From: an uncultured Prevotellaceae bacterium
GTDB lineage: Bacteria; Bacteroidota; Bacteroidia; Bacteroidales; Bacteroidaceae
Direction of reading: 5' to 3'
NCBI GenBank assembly: GCA_900543815.1
Contig: UQST01000011.1
Span: 1-64,000 of the forward strand
Length of the DNA: 64,000 nucleotides
Below, in pieces: positions 35,888 to 45,197 of this stretch (its first letter is position 1; every line of letters begins with the position of its first letter). The translations under genes were made by a program, and so were the position numbers. Below the pieces are notes generated by a model. It was not told the DNA's origin. It made no database searches and worked only from the letters and a program-made list of their open reading frames with translations.

Positions 35888-37076
35888 AGTCAATCTCCTC
35901 CTTGTGTGCGAGATAGGTGGCCAGATCCTTGTCGCCCCTGCCGCTCACCGTGAGCACCACGATGTCGTCGGGCTGGAACTTCATCTTGGGCAGCATGGCC
36001 AGCGCATGGCTACTCTCCAGTGCGGGTATGATGCCTTCCAGGCGTGTGAGTTCGAATGCAGCCTGCAGCGCTTCGTGGTCGGTGATGGCCATCACCTGTG
36101 CGCGGCCGGTTTCGTAGAGGTTGCAATGCAGAGGCCCGGTGCCTGGGTAATCCAGTCCGGCGCTGATGCTGTAGGGTTCGGTCACCTGTCCGTCGGCATC
36201 CTGCATCAGCTTGATGCGTCCACCGTGCAGGATGCCCACAGTGCCCACCTGCAGTGAGGCGGCTGTCTGACCGCTCTCCACACCCAGTCCGCCTGCCTCA
36301 CCCAGCACTATCTTCACGCGTTCGTCATCGATATAATGATAGATGGTGCCGGCTGCATTGCTGCCTCCGCCCACACATGCCATGAGGTAGTCGGGCCAGT
36401 CACGCCCGGTCTTCTCCATGAGCTGCTCCTTTATCTCGGCGCTGATGACGCTCTGCAGTTGCGCCACCATTTCGGGATAGGGATGCGGTCCCACGGTGCT
36501 TCCTATTATATAAAAGGTATTTTGGGGATGGCAGCACCAGTCTCGTATGGCCTCGTTGGTGGCATCCTTGAGCGTCTTGTTGCCGCTCTGTACGGGAAAC
36601 ACCTCGGCGCCCAGCATGCGCATGCGTTCCACGTTGACGTGCTGACGCTCCACATCCAGCGCACCCATATACACACGGCAAGGCATATTCATCAGTGCGC
36701 ACACGGTGGCAGTGGCCACTCCGTGCTGTCCGGCACCGGTCTCGGCTATGATGCGCTTCTTTCCCATGCGCCGTGCAAGCAGTATCTGCCCGATGGCATT
36801 GTTTATCTTGTGGGCATCGGTGTGGTTCAGGTCCTCGCGCTTGAGGTAGAGCCGGCAGCCGTACTTCTGGCTCATGCGCTCGGCCAAGTACAGTGGACTG
36901 GGCCGGCCCACGTAGTCGCGCAGCAACTGATGGTACTCCCTCTGGAAGCTTTCACTCTCAATGATACCTTGATAAGCCAGCCTGAGATCCTCCACGGTCT
37001 TGTATAGAATCTCGGGCACATACGCACCACCAAACTCCCCATAGAAGCCGGCGTCGTTCACTCTGTAAGCACTCAT
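35874..37076 (-). CDS. trpB: Tryptophan synthase beta subunit
   Basis: TrpB joins indole and serine to make tryptophan using PLP. ATG 37076 ([20 protein letters not shown]) gives 400 residues. PLP-lysine is in [13 protein letters not shown] near 86, then [14 protein letters not shown], the phosphate-binding GGGSNAAG near 236, and [11 protein letters not shown]. It is the first gene of the trp operon, separate from trpA at the other end, an order usual in Bacteroidales. The -7 box lies 39 bases upstream and there is no room for a leader-peptide attenuator. Confidence 0.97.
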   Translation of the reverse strand: MSAYRVNDAGFYGEFGGAYVPEILYKTVEDLRLAYQGIIESESFQREYHQLLRDYVGRPSPLYLAERMSQKYGCRLYLKREDLNHTDAHKINNAIGQILLARRMGKKRIIAETGAGQHGVATATVCALMNMPCRVYMGALDVERQHVNVERMRMLGAEVFPVQSGNKTLKDATNEAIRDWCCHPQNTFYIIGSTVGPHPYPEMVAQLQSVISAEIKEQLMEKTGRDWPDYLMACVGGGSNAAGTIYHYIDDERVKIVLGEAGGLGVESGQTAASLQVGTVGILHGGRIKLMQDADGQVTEPYSISAGLDYPGTGPLHCNLYETGRAQVMAITDHEALQAAFELTRLEGIIPALESSHALAMLPKMKFQPDDIVVLTVSGRGDKDLATYLAHKEEIDYDNI

Positions 37077-37114
37077 CTTTCTCCTTATGCTAATGTATCC
37101 TAGTAAAAACAGGA

Positions 37115-37122
37115 CAAAATTA
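37115..37122 (-). promoter_or_regulatory. -7 box of the trp operon
   Basis: TAATTTTG on the minus strand matches TAnnTTTG. The predicted leader is about 30 bases and ends in TAAGGAGAAAG before the ATG, one of the few purine-rich Shine-Dalgarno-like stretches in the window. Confidence 0.6.
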
Positions 37123-37326
37123 CTACTTTTTCGGCGTTCTGCCTTCTTTTCGTAAGGTAAAGATGGTCTTACGTAACGGATTTGTTTCGATAGCATATCG
37201 TTTTGCTTACAAATTCATAGCATATTGCGTAAATCCGCACATTCTGCAAGAAGAGGAAGCAAGGTTGGCCTGGATAGCCAAAGGTCGGGCGTGTGGGTGG
37301 CTGCGGAATGTGGTAACGGGAATTAT

Positions 37327-37414
37327 GCATGGCGGCGCATGTGGCGTTGCAGCGCGTTGCAATGGCTGATGCAGCGCGCTGCGTTGACACGTGCAGCACG
37401 CTGCGTTTTTTGAG
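37327..37414. repeat. 22-bp tandem array with GCAGCGCGCTGC core
   Basis: Units start at 37349, 37371 and 37393, exactly 22 bp apart, as GCAGCGCGTTGC, GCAGCGCGCTGC (a perfect 12-bp palindrome) and GCAGCACGCTGC. A weaker unit is at 37327. The core matches that of the array at 16971. The array sits in the 590-base gap between the GH92 gene and trpB. Confidence 0.82.
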
Positions 37415-37547
37415 TCAGAATCATGCCTGTGTTCTGATGATGCATTCCTATGCTGTATTCATCCTCTCAGAGGAAAGCATTTCGTCCGTTGGGAGTCGAT
37501 GCATGGAGCCTTCCTGCTGCATCTTCCCAATGATGGCAGGCAAAGCA

Positions 37548-37592
37548 GAGGAGGGAAGCGGGATGACCGTTGTGCATCTCGCTTCCCTCCTC
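37548..37592 (-). terminator. Long hairpin downstream of the GH92 gene
   Basis: An 18-bp stem with one mismatch pairs 37548-37565 with 37575-37592 around a 9-base loop, 75 bases downstream of the GH92 stop. There is no T-tract, so it may be a 3' stabilising or processing structure and not a classical terminator. The rest of this gap holds the 22-bp array (37327-37414), an AT-rich stretch with a CGATA-GCA-TATCG hairpin (37188-37200) and the trp promoter. No gene is seen. Confidence 0.55.
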
Positions 37593-37666
37593 GGTGGGGT
37601 TGCAGTGGCAGGCTGTGCTCCTGGGAGCCGTCAGCTGGTGCCTGTCATTATATAATATGTAGCGTT

Positions 37667-39946
37667 CTACTTGGTCTTCTCTGACGAGAAACTGTAGGGA
37701 GCATCCTTCTCGGCAGTACCGCGCTTCATGTTGGGTTTGCCCGACATCTGGAACTGGATGCGTGCGCCGGCGGTGAGTTCGTCATGTGAGAGCCAGGTAC
37801 GGCTCACGCTCTTGCCGTTTATCTTCACATCATTGACGTAGCGGGTGTTCTTGTTGTTGCCGGGTGCCTGCAGCACGATGCTCTTTCCGTTCTCCAGTTT
37901 GACCTTCACGCTCTGGAAGAGAGGCGACCCGATGGCATACTGCTTGGTGCCTGGACATACGGGGTAGAAGCCCATGGCAGAGAACACATACCAGGCCGAT
38001 GTCTGTCCGTTGTCTTCATCGCCGCAGTAGGCATCAGCATTGGAATTGTAGAGCTTGTCCATGATTTCGCGCGTCCAGTATTGTGCCTTCCAGGGCTGAC
38101 CGGCCCAGTCGTAGAGATAAACCATGTGCTGGATGGGCTGGTTGCCGTGTGCGTATTGTCCCATATCCATCACCTGCATCTCACGCATCTCGTGTATCAT
38201 GCCGCGGCTACGCATTCCCAGATAGCTGGGCAGCACGAAGACGCTGTCCATCATCTGCACCAACTGTGAGCGGCCACCCATGAGCCGGCTCAGCCCCATG
38301 GGGTCGTGGAACACGCAGAAGCTCCAGTGCCAGCTGTTTCCTTCGCAGAACTCGCCGCTCCAGTCCTCGGCAACGAACTGGCTGTTGAAGGCTCCCTTCT
38401 CTTCGCGGCCGCACATCAACTGGCGCTGCGGGTTATATACATTGGCATAGTTGAAGGCTGCCTTCTTATAAGGAGCCAGTTCGGCTTCGCTCTTTCCCAT
38501 GGCTCGTCCCAGTGTGTAGATGCACCAGTCGTTGTAGGCATACTCCAGCGTGCGCGCTACATTCTGCCCGATGCCCACGTTGCACGGCACATAGCCCAGA
38601 CGGTCATAGTATTCGTGGCCCACACGACCCGATGCGCTGCGGTCCAGATGGTGGTGTGCACCGTAGGTGACAGCATCCCACAACTTCTCCTGACCCTCCA
38701 CGCGGATACCCTTGATATAGGCATCGGCCACCACAGATGCCGAGTTCTGACCTATCATGCAGTCGCGATGACCGGGGCTGCTCCACTCTGGCAGATAGCC
38801 GCTCTCGAGGTATGCATTGACGAGTCCGGCCTGCATCTCGCGGTTCATAGAGGGATAGACAAGATTGAGGAAGGGGAAGAGGCAGCGGAAGGTGTCCCAT
38901 ACGCCGGTGTCGGCAAAGAGGTAGCCTGGAAGCACCTTGCCGTTGTAGGGGCTGTAGTGAACGGGCTTGCCCTGTGCGTCAAGTTCGTAGAAGCGGCGGG
39001 GGAAGTGGAGCGAGCGCCACAGACAGGAGTAGAAGGTGCGCATCTGCTCCTCGCTTCCGCCCTGCACCTCGATGCGTCCCAGCACATCGTTCCAAGTCTT
39101 GCGGCCGGCTTGTGCCACTTCGTCAAAGGACTTTGTACCCAGTTCGCCCAAGTTGCGTTCTGCCTGCTCCAGGCTGATGAACGATGATGCTACGCGGGCT
39201 GTCACCACATCGCGGTGCTTGGTGCGGAAGCCCACGATGGCTCCCGAGTGGTCTTCACGGGCTTCGGTCTGACCCTTGCGGATGTCCTTGCCATCGGTCA
39301 CAGCCACATAGTCAAAGTTGCGCTCACCGAAATCTATCACAAACCAGTTCTTGAATTCGCTGGTTACACCGCCGCTGTTGCGCGTTGTGTAACCCACGAT
39401 GCGGTGCTTGTCGGGCTGCACCTGCACATACGAACCGCGATCGAATGCGTCGAGGATGACATACGACATATCTTCCTGGGGGAAGGTAAAGCGGAACATG
39501 GCAGCTCGCTCGGTGGGTGCTATCTCGGTGGTGATGTCATAGTCGGCCAGATAAACGCGGTAATAGTAGGGCTTTGCCACTTCTGCCTTGTGCGAGAACC
39601 AGCTTGCACGCTTCTCCTGGTCGAAGGTGACTTCGCCCGTGATGGGCATCAGGGAGAACATGCCATAGTCGTTCATCCAAGGACTCGGCTGGTGAGTCTG
39701 CTTGAAGCCCTGTATCTTGTCGGCTGTGTAGGTGTATTGCCATCCGTCGCCATTGCGGCCGGTCTGGGGTGTCCAGAAGTTCATACCCCACGGCATAGCG
39801 ATGACCGGATAGTTGTTTCCCGTAGAGAGTTCGAATTTGGATAAGGTACCCGTGAGCGGGTTCACCATATCTACAGGCTCGGTGACTGCCCAGGCTGATG
39901 CGGCCAACATGCATGCGAGTGCCGCTGAAAGGAATTTAATTTTCAT
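37667..39946 (-). CDS. GH92 family alpha-mannosidase
   Basis: GH92 enzymes are calcium-dependent exo-alpha-mannosidases that trim mannose from N-glycans or yeast mannan. The 759 residues begin with a signal peptide (about 1-20, SAALACMLAASAWA), so the enzyme is exported. The N-terminal beta-sandwich is followed by a helical barrel with the family motifs YSPYNGKVLPGYLFADTGVWD in two overlapping parts near 330-350, PEWSSPGHRDCMIGQNSASV near 404-423 and the C-terminal GDEDNGQTSAWYVFSAMGFY. No SusC/D pair is nearby, so this is not a full polysaccharide utilisation locus. Confidence 0.95.
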   Translation of the reverse strand: MKIKFLSAALACMLAASAWAVTEPVDMVNPLTGTLSKFELSTGNNYPVIAMPWGMNFWTPQTGRNGDGWQYTYTADKIQGFKQTHQPSPWMNDYGMFSLMPITGEVTFDQEKRASWFSHKAEVAKPYYYRVYLADYDITTEIAPTERAAMFRFTFPQEDMSYVILDAFDRGSYVQVQPDKHRIVGYTTRNSGGVTSEFKNWFVIDFGERNFDYVAVTDGKDIRKGQTEAREDHSGAIVGFRTKHRDVVTARVASSFISLEQAERNLGELGTKSFDEVAQAGRKTWNDVLGRIEVQGGSEEQMRTFYSCLWRSLHFPRRFYELDAQGKPVHYSPYNGKVLPGYLFADTGVWDTFRCLFPFLNLVYPSMNREMQAGLVNAYLESGYLPEWSSPGHRDCMIGQNSASVVADAYIKGIRVEGQEKLWDAVTYGAHHHLDRSASGRVGHEYYDRLGYVPCNVGIGQNVARTLEYAYNDWCIYTLGRAMGKSEAELAPYKKAAFNYANVYNPQRQLMCGREEKGAFNSQFVAEDWSGEFCEGNSWHWSFCVFHDPMGLSRLMGGRSQLVQMMDSVFVLPSYLGMRSRGMIHEMREMQVMDMGQYAHGNQPIQHMVYLYDWAGQPWKAQYWTREIMDKLYNSNADAYCGDEDNGQTSAWYVFSAMGFYPVCPGTKQYAIGSPLFQSVKVKLENGKSIVLQAPGNNKNTRYVNDVKINGKSVSRTWLSHDELTAGARIQFQMSGKPNMKRGTAEKDAPYSFSSEKTK

Positions 39947-40026
39947 TAGTGGTTGATTTGATTAAATATAGGAATATATTGCTTTCACAAAGTTATTCTC
40001 ACGTGCAAACCTCTCGTTCGCACTGA

Positions 40027-40056
40027 CAAAGTTAACAAAAAAAATCCCTCGGACAA
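40027..40056 (-). promoter_or_regulatory. Promoter of the GH92 gene
   Basis: On the minus strand, TTG (-33) at 40054-40056 and TAACTTTG (-7) at 40027-40034 are 19 bases apart. The -33 lies in the stem of the terminator of the preceding gene. A second TAACTTTG at 39988-39995 lacks a -33 at normal spacing. Confidence 0.65.
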
Positions 40057-40076
40057 ACGAATTGTCGAGGGATTTT
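40037..40076 (-). terminator. Rho-independent terminator after the GATE-domain gene
   Basis: AAAATCCCTCG (40041-40051) pairs with CGAGGGATTTT (40066-40076), extended by ACAA/TTGT. On the minus strand it is followed by eight Ts. It lies 54 bases after the stop of the gene at 40130. Confidence 0.9.
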
Positions 40077-40129
40077 GAATTTATGACTATAAATAATGTG
40101 GAACAACGCCGAAAGCCTGCCACCGAAGC

Positions 40130-41866
40130 CTAATGACGGGCCTGCATGATGCTGTCGGCCATGCGCTCGCGCAGGATACTGTCGGCCTGCTGGAGTGCAT
40201 GTGCGCGCTGTAGCTCAAAGTCGTGTTGGATTTCAAGCTCCATCTCCTGGGTCTGTCTGGGATGCTTACCCCACGTGAGCTCGTAGTAGCCCTGGCCCAG
40301 CATGTGCTTATTGGCATCGTAGATGAAACTGTAGGAGTAGATGTAACCGCCGCTTTGCTTGATGTCGCACTCCGAGAACTGCTGGCTGGGATAGAGCACC
40401 GCATAGGCTGGCTCATGCCCTTTGGCCTTGGGATTGACGTGTACAAAGTAGTACTCACCTCCCTGCTCGGCATAGGCATTGGTGATAAGCAGGCTGCTGT
40501 CGGCGGCATTCACGCGGAAACGCAACTGGCTGCCTGGCACGCCAAACCAGTCATCCACCACATAGGTACTGTCGTCGAGTGCGGTGATGCTGGCGGTGAA
40601 GGTGGAGTCCAGACTGAGGCTGTTGGACCCTTGCACCGGCGTGTTCCACAGAGGTGTGGGTGCCAGCAGGCTGCCGATGGCTGCTATTGCCACATAGAGC
40701 CAGTGGGCTATCACGCCGGCGCAGATGCCTCCGATAATCTGGCTCAGGAAGTCACGTGAGAGCAGACGGCGGTATCCCATGGCATCGAGCATAGCTGTGT
40801 GGGTGGAGACGAAACCGCTCCAGCACATGCCCATAGCGGTAAACACAGCCACTGCATTGTCGTTCATGATGCCTTTCTGCGTAAACTCCGGGATGAGACT
40901 GAGGGCTGCTCCCACCGCGCCAAGTGCGGTGATGGGGAACGCAATGAGCTCAGGGGCAGTGAAGCCAAAAAGCCAGTGGAAGACAAAGCTTATCTTCTGT
41001 GCCAGACGAGGCAGCAAGGCGCATCCCTGATAGGCTTGTCCCGAATAGACCACTATCTCGTTGCCGTTGACATCCAGTCCCTCGCTGCTGCCTCCGAAGG
41101 TGAACATCATCACCAGTGTACAGATGATGAGTACGCCGGGGATGATGGCCAGACCGATATCCACACCCGACTTGCCGCCCTCGAGCAATGCACCCAGCAG
41201 GCGCACGAAGGTGCCCGAACTGGCCTTGCTGCTGTCCTGCTGTCCCAATGCCGATGCACTCTGAGCGGCATCGGCCTCCAGTTCGGCGGCAGTGACAGCA
41301 TCTTCGGTGCAGTATTCAGGATTGGCTCGACACACGAAGCGCTGCATCAGACGGGTGGCGATAATGCCGCCTCCTATGGCTCCTGCCATACCGATGAAGG
41401 GTGCGGAGAAGTATCCTTGGCCCACCATAAACACGATTACGAGCAGCCCCATGCCGAAGGAGGTGCCGAAGTTGGCCAGTGAGATGAACTGGTATTTCTT
41501 GAAGTATCGGGCGAACTGCCTGTTCTTGATCAGCGTGATGATGGCTGGGTTGTCGCTCAAAAAGGTCATCACGCATCCCAGCACTGCCACTCCGGGCAGA
41601 TTGTAGAGCGGACGCATGACGGGACGAAGGAGTTTCTGCAACAAGGCCACCACGCCGAATTCGCTGAGCACCTTGCCAAGAGCGCCTGTGATGACGCACA
41701 TGCCCATGAGATAGAACACGGTGTCGAGCAGCAGGCTGTGGGCTGTCTTCATGATGGTATTGAGCATATTGGCCAATCCCATCACCGAGGACAGGTAGCC
41801 GAAGAGCAGAAAGAGCACAATCAGACAGGGTATTCCCTGCGGAATCCTTATGCTAGGTCGTTTCAT
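40130..41866 (-). CDS. Nucleoside recognition (GATE) domain membrane protein with C-terminal extension
   Basis: ATG 41866 (MKRPSIRIPQGIPCLIVLFL) gives 578 residues. About residues 1-425 are a polytopic membrane protein with the doubled GATE/SpmA-SpmB-like architecture: a first repeat with FLSDNPAIITLIKN, a loop, and a second repeat with GMCWSGFVSTHTAMLDAMGY. Such proteins are presumed transporters of unknown substrate. The last about 150 residues form a hydrophilic, probably periplasmic domain (VDDWFGVPGSQLRFRVN, YYFVHVNPKAKGHEPAY) ending in a charged helix. I do not recognise this tail. Confidence 0.78.
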   Translation of the reverse strand: MKRPSIRIPQGIPCLIVLFLLFGYLSSVMGLANMLNTIMKTAHSLLLDTVFYLMGMCVITGALGKVLSEFGVVALLQKLLRPVMRPLYNLPGVAVLGCVMTFLSDNPAIITLIKNRQFARYFKKYQFISLANFGTSFGMGLLVIVFMVGQGYFSAPFIGMAGAIGGGIIATRLMQRFVCRANPEYCTEDAVTAAELEADAAQSASALGQQDSSKASSGTFVRLLGALLEGGKSGVDIGLAIIPGVLIICTLVMMFTFGGSSEGLDVNGNEIVVYSGQAYQGCALLPRLAQKISFVFHWLFGFTAPELIAFPITALGAVGAALSLIPEFTQKGIMNDNAVAVFTAMGMCWSGFVSTHTAMLDAMGYRRLLSRDFLSQIIGGICAGVIAHWLYVAIAAIGSLLAPTPLWNTPVQGSNSLSLDSTFTASITALDDSTYVVDDWFGVPGSQLRFRVNAADSSLLITNAYAEQGGEYYFVHVNPKAKGHEPAYAVLYPSQQFSECDIKQSGGYIYSYSFIYDANKHMLGQGYYELTWGKHPRQTQEMELEIQHDFELQRAHALQQADSILRERMADSIMQARH

Positions 41867-41914
41867 ATATGATGCTTGATAGGGTATTGTGGATGGATTC
41901 TGTGTGCTGTGCAA

Positions 41915-42634
41915 TCAGTCGTTCACCTGGAAATAGTTCTCCAACTCGGCCTTTGCTTCGCCGTTCTGATTGTCGATGGAGCGGATGATATGCCCGTTCT
42001 CCATCAGTGCGATGCGCGGGCTGATATCCACCGTGTGCTGCAGATTGTGGCTGGAAACCAGAATGGTGGCGCCTGTCTCGCGGTTGTATTGCGTCAGCAG
42101 GTGCTTCATGGCTCCCTGGCTGCTCGGATCGAGGAAGTTGAAAGGCTCGTCCAGGATGAGCAACTGGGGCCGCAGAAGCATTGCCGCCACGATGCCCACC
42201 TTCTGCTTGTTGCCGGCCGAGAGGTTACGTATGAGCTTCTTTTGCCCCAGAATCTCTCCTGCCAGGAAGGTGTGGAACTTCTCGAGCAGCTCTGCACATT
42301 CCTGGGCAGACATATTGGAGATCTTGGCTATGAAGTCGAAGTACTCATCGGGGGTGAGATAGTCAATGAGGAAACCTTCATCCACATAGGCGCCTGTCCA
42401 GTCCTTCCAGCGTTCGGTCTCCGTCACATCCACATTCTCATCGCCGCATTGCATGCGTACATGCCCATTGTCGGCCTTGATGAGATCGAGCATAAGGCGG
42501 AACAGAGTGCTCTTGCCTGCTCCGTTGTTACCGACGAGACCAAGTATCTCGCCGTCATTTACCTGAAACTCCTCAATATCGACTGCCACCTTGGGGCCGA
42601 ATGTCTTCTTGAGGTTATTGATGTAGATTTTCAT
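41915..42634 (-). CDS. ABC transporter ATP-binding protein
   Basis: A 239-residue ATPase with Walker A GNNGAGKSTLFRLML near 36-50, signature NLSAGNKQKVGIVAAML near 136-152, Walker B LLILDEPFNFLD and H-loop SSHN. The NLSAG signature and lack of a fused membrane domain are typical of ABC-2-type exporters. The partner permease is the gene 92 bases upstream. The start ATG is preceded by TAGATT. Confidence 0.93.
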   Translation of the reverse strand: MKIYINNLKKTFGPKVAVDIEEFQVNDGEILGLVGNNGAGKSTLFRLMLDLIKADNGHVRMQCGDENVDVTETERWKDWTGAYVDEGFLIDYLTPDEYFDFIAKISNMSAQECAELLEKFHTFLAGEILGQKKLIRNLSAGNKQKVGIVAAMLLRPQLLILDEPFNFLDPSSQGAMKHLLTQYNRETGATILVSSHNLQHTVDISPRIALMENGHIIRSIDNQNGEAKAELENYFQVND

Positions 42635-42726
42635 AATCTATGCTTTGGATAAGATGTTGTGGTGTGCTTTGCTTGTGTGCGATTCGTTCTTGATGGTCTT
42701 TTGCAGCATGCTTCGCGCGCGATTCC

Positions 42727-44229
42727 TTAATCATTACGTGTGGCACGGAACCCTTCCATATTGACATATCGGCGTGCCATCATGCGCCGGTAAGTGCTGC
42801 GGAGCCACAGAGGCATGGTGGCTATACCGGCCAGTCCAAGCACTATCATGGGCAAATAGCCCCAAGTGGGACCGAGCGCGAGGCGGCCCAGATTCTCGAC
42901 GCCAATGGGCACAAAGAGGGACACCACACTGACTATCTGCTGCATGGTGTTGCCTTGCTTGCTGCCCGTAACCTTTACATTCAGCGGTAGGGTGTTGTTG
43001 TTGTAGATGGCCAACTGGAACAGCATGGGCACCACAACACCTTGTGTGAACAGCATATAGCCGATGTTCATCCACACGGATATCTTTCCTGACACCATCA
43101 GAGGGATAAGCAGGATGGCTGGCAGCAGGGTCATAAAGGCATTGAAGACGTATTTGGCACGCAACAGCTGGTAGATGCTGTTGCGACGGCTCATCAGTCC
43201 GTCGATATAGTTACCTTCGTAACACATGATGCACACCAGTGTGATGCTGCTGGGTGCAAGGTAGTCATACAGGCAGATGAAGGACTTCATGAACGCAGCG
43301 TCATAAATTTCCGTGAAGAAGAGAACACCGCTGAGAAGCAGTACGGCGGCCAATGCCATGATGAACTGATAGCGGAGCGACTTGTTGCGCAGCCGCATCT
43401 TCATCTCCAGTTTGAGGTATTCGCCCAACTGCCCATAGCGGTTGAGGAAGTTGAACTGCATATTGCTCTTGGCCGGTGCATCCTCTTCCTTGCTTATCTC
43501 ATTATATACCACCAGACTCTGCATACGGAAACATATCCAGTAGAGAGCGGCAATGACAACTCCTGCCAGCACGTAAGCCCACATCTGGCAACGCGCAAAG
43601 GCATACATGTACAGCGTGCAGGGCTGGTCGAGGAGGTTGTTGTCGGGAATCAGCATCAGGCACAGCAGACCGGCATGAATGGCTATGGGCAACAGCCAGA
43701 AGGCTGTATGACGCATGCACAGAGTGCGCATGATGAGATAGAAGAAGCTGTCGATGAAGCACATGAGCATCCATCCCGCAAGCCATGACAGCAGGCCGCC
43801 CCAACCCATGAGAGGATATACTGCGCAGATGCCAAAGGGGATGAGCATGAACATCCAGTAGAGCGAACCCAGACTGAAACCAGCCCGCAGCATGTAACTG
43901 TGCAGCAAGAATGAGCGGCGGATGGGCAGTAGGGTATAGGGGCGAACGCGCTGTGAGGGGCTTTCCATCAGCAATGCACGGGTCCAGAAGTCTGCTATCA
44001 GCATATAGAGGAGTCCGCCGTCGAGCACGTGAAAGGCAGCCACATCGTTGTACTCACCCTTCAATCCCATGGATAGCGTTACGCCCAGAAAGATGAGGAT
44101 GGCGGCATAATAGAGCCACATGAACACACCCAGAAACTTCATGAAGCGGTTCTTGTCGAACATCGGGTTGCGCTCATCCTTCAGTTTGTCCTGCTTGCGC
44201 AACAGCAGGTACAATTGCCATTTGTTCAT
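42727..44229 (-). CDS. DUF5687-like ABC transporter permease
   Basis: A 500-residue protein with about ten hydrophobic helices (for example VFMWLYYAAILIFLGVTLS, then GLLSWLAGWMLMCFIDSFF), opening with MNKWQLYLLLRKQDKLKDER. It resembles the large DUF5687 permeases paired with ABC ATPases in Bacteroidota, and the adjacent ATPase supports this. The substrate is unknown. It starts 11 bases downstream of trxB on the same strand. Confidence 0.82.
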   Translation of the reverse strand: MNKWQLYLLLRKQDKLKDERNPMFDKNRFMKFLGVFMWLYYAAILIFLGVTLSMGLKGEYNDVAAFHVLDGGLLYMLIADFWTRALLMESPSQRVRPYTLLPIRRSFLLHSYMLRAGFSLGSLYWMFMLIPFGICAVYPLMGWGGLLSWLAGWMLMCFIDSFFYLIMRTLCMRHTAFWLLPIAIHAGLLCLMLIPDNNLLDQPCTLYMYAFARCQMWAYVLAGVVIAALYWICFRMQSLVVYNEISKEEDAPAKSNMQFNFLNRYGQLGEYLKLEMKMRLRNKSLRYQFIMALAAVLLLSGVLFFTEIYDAAFMKSFICLYDYLAPSSITLVCIMCYEGNYIDGLMSRRNSIYQLLRAKYVFNAFMTLLPAILLIPLMVSGKISVWMNIGYMLFTQGVVVPMLFQLAIYNNNTLPLNVKVTGSKQGNTMQQIVSVVSLFVPIGVENLGRLALGPTWGYLPMIVLGLAGIATMPLWLRSTYRRMMARRYVNMEGFRATRND

Positions 44230-44240
44230 CGTATGATGCT

Positions 44241-45176
44241 TTAGCAGTGCGCCTTCAGATATTTCTCGGCCTCCATGGCTGCCTTGGCACCCGAACCTGC
44301 CGCAATGATGGCCTGTCGGTAGCGTGGGTCGGCCACATCGCCAGCCGCATAGACGCCTTCAACGGCTGTGCAGGGAGTGTCGCCGATGGTCTTTATGTAG
44401 CCGGCCTCATCGGTCTCCAGCCACTTGGTGAAGAGGGTGCTGTTGGGATGATGGCCTATTGCCAGGAAGAATCCATCTATATCCAGGTCATATTCGCGCT
44501 GGTCTTCCTGACCCGCACGATAGGTCAGATGTACACCCTCGAGCCCGTTCTCACCATAGAGTCCGGTGGGTGTGTTCTCAAAGAGAATCTCTATGTTGGG
44601 TGTCTGCATCACGCGCTCCTGCATGATCTGGCTGGCTCTGAGATAGGGTTTACGTACTATCATATACACCTTTGATGCCAAGGAAGCCAGGTAGGAAGCC
44701 TCTTCGCAGGCTGTGTCACCGCCTCCTACCACAGCCACCACCTTGCGTCGGTAGAAGAATCCATCGCATGTGGCACATGCACTCACGCCCATTCCCATGT
44801 ACTTTTGCTCGTCTGGCAGACCCAGGTACTTGGCGCTGGCACCTGTGGCGATTACCAGTGTGTCGGCTGTCCATTCCTCTTCCTCGTCGGTCCAGATGTG
44901 GAAGGGACGTTCGCCGAGCTCCACTTTGGCCACTGCCTTTGGCTCTATCTTGGCACCGAAGCGCTCTGCTTGTGCACGCATGCTGTCCATCAGCTCGTTG
45001 GCATCTATGCCTTCGCTGAAGCCGGGATAGTTATCTACCTCGGTGGTGATGGTGAGCTGTCCGCCAGGCTGCATGCCTTCCATGATAATGGGAGAGAGGC
45101 CTGCACGACCTGCATAAATGGCTGCTGTGTATCCGGCAGGGCCGCTGCCGATAATCATTATCTTTGCGTGGTTCAT
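44241..45176 (-). CDS. trxB: Thioredoxin reductase
   Basis: TrxB passes electrons from NADPH through FAD to thioredoxin. The 311 residues show FAD-binding GSGPAGYTAAIYAGRAGL near 10-27, the redox centre SACATCDGFF with CATC near 135-138, the NADPH fold VVGGGDTACEEASYL, and the C-terminal FAD motif GVYAAGDVADPRYRQ. It may serve the cytosolic thioredoxin system that feeds envelope proteins such as the TlpA-like lipoprotein. The 21-base gap to lolA is filled by a TATATA leader. Confidence 0.96.
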   Translation of the reverse strand: MNHAKIMIIGSGPAGYTAAIYAGRAGLSPIIMEGMQPGGQLTITTEVDNYPGFSEGIDANELMDSMRAQAERFGAKIEPKAVAKVELGERPFHIWTDEEEEWTADTLVIATGASAKYLGLPDEQKYMGMGVSACATCDGFFYRRKVVAVVGGGDTACEEASYLASLASKVYMIVRKPYLRASQIMQERVMQTPNIEILFENTPTGLYGENGLEGVHLTYRAGQEDQREYDLDIDGFFLAIGHHPNSTLFTKWLETDEAGYIKTIGDTPCTAVEGVYAAGDVADPRYRQAIIAAGSGAKAAMEAEKYLKAHC

Positions 45177-45197
45177 TGTCTTATAGTATATAATGTG

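Noticed and set aside
37077..37114. Leader-peptide attenuator of the trp operon
   Set aside because: The predicted leader is about 30 bases, with no Trp-rich reading frame or alternative hairpins.
37169..37655. Short open frames in the GH92-trpB gap
   Set aside because: They are low-complexity translations of the GCAGCGCGCTGC array and adjacent AT-rich DNA, with no conserved pattern.
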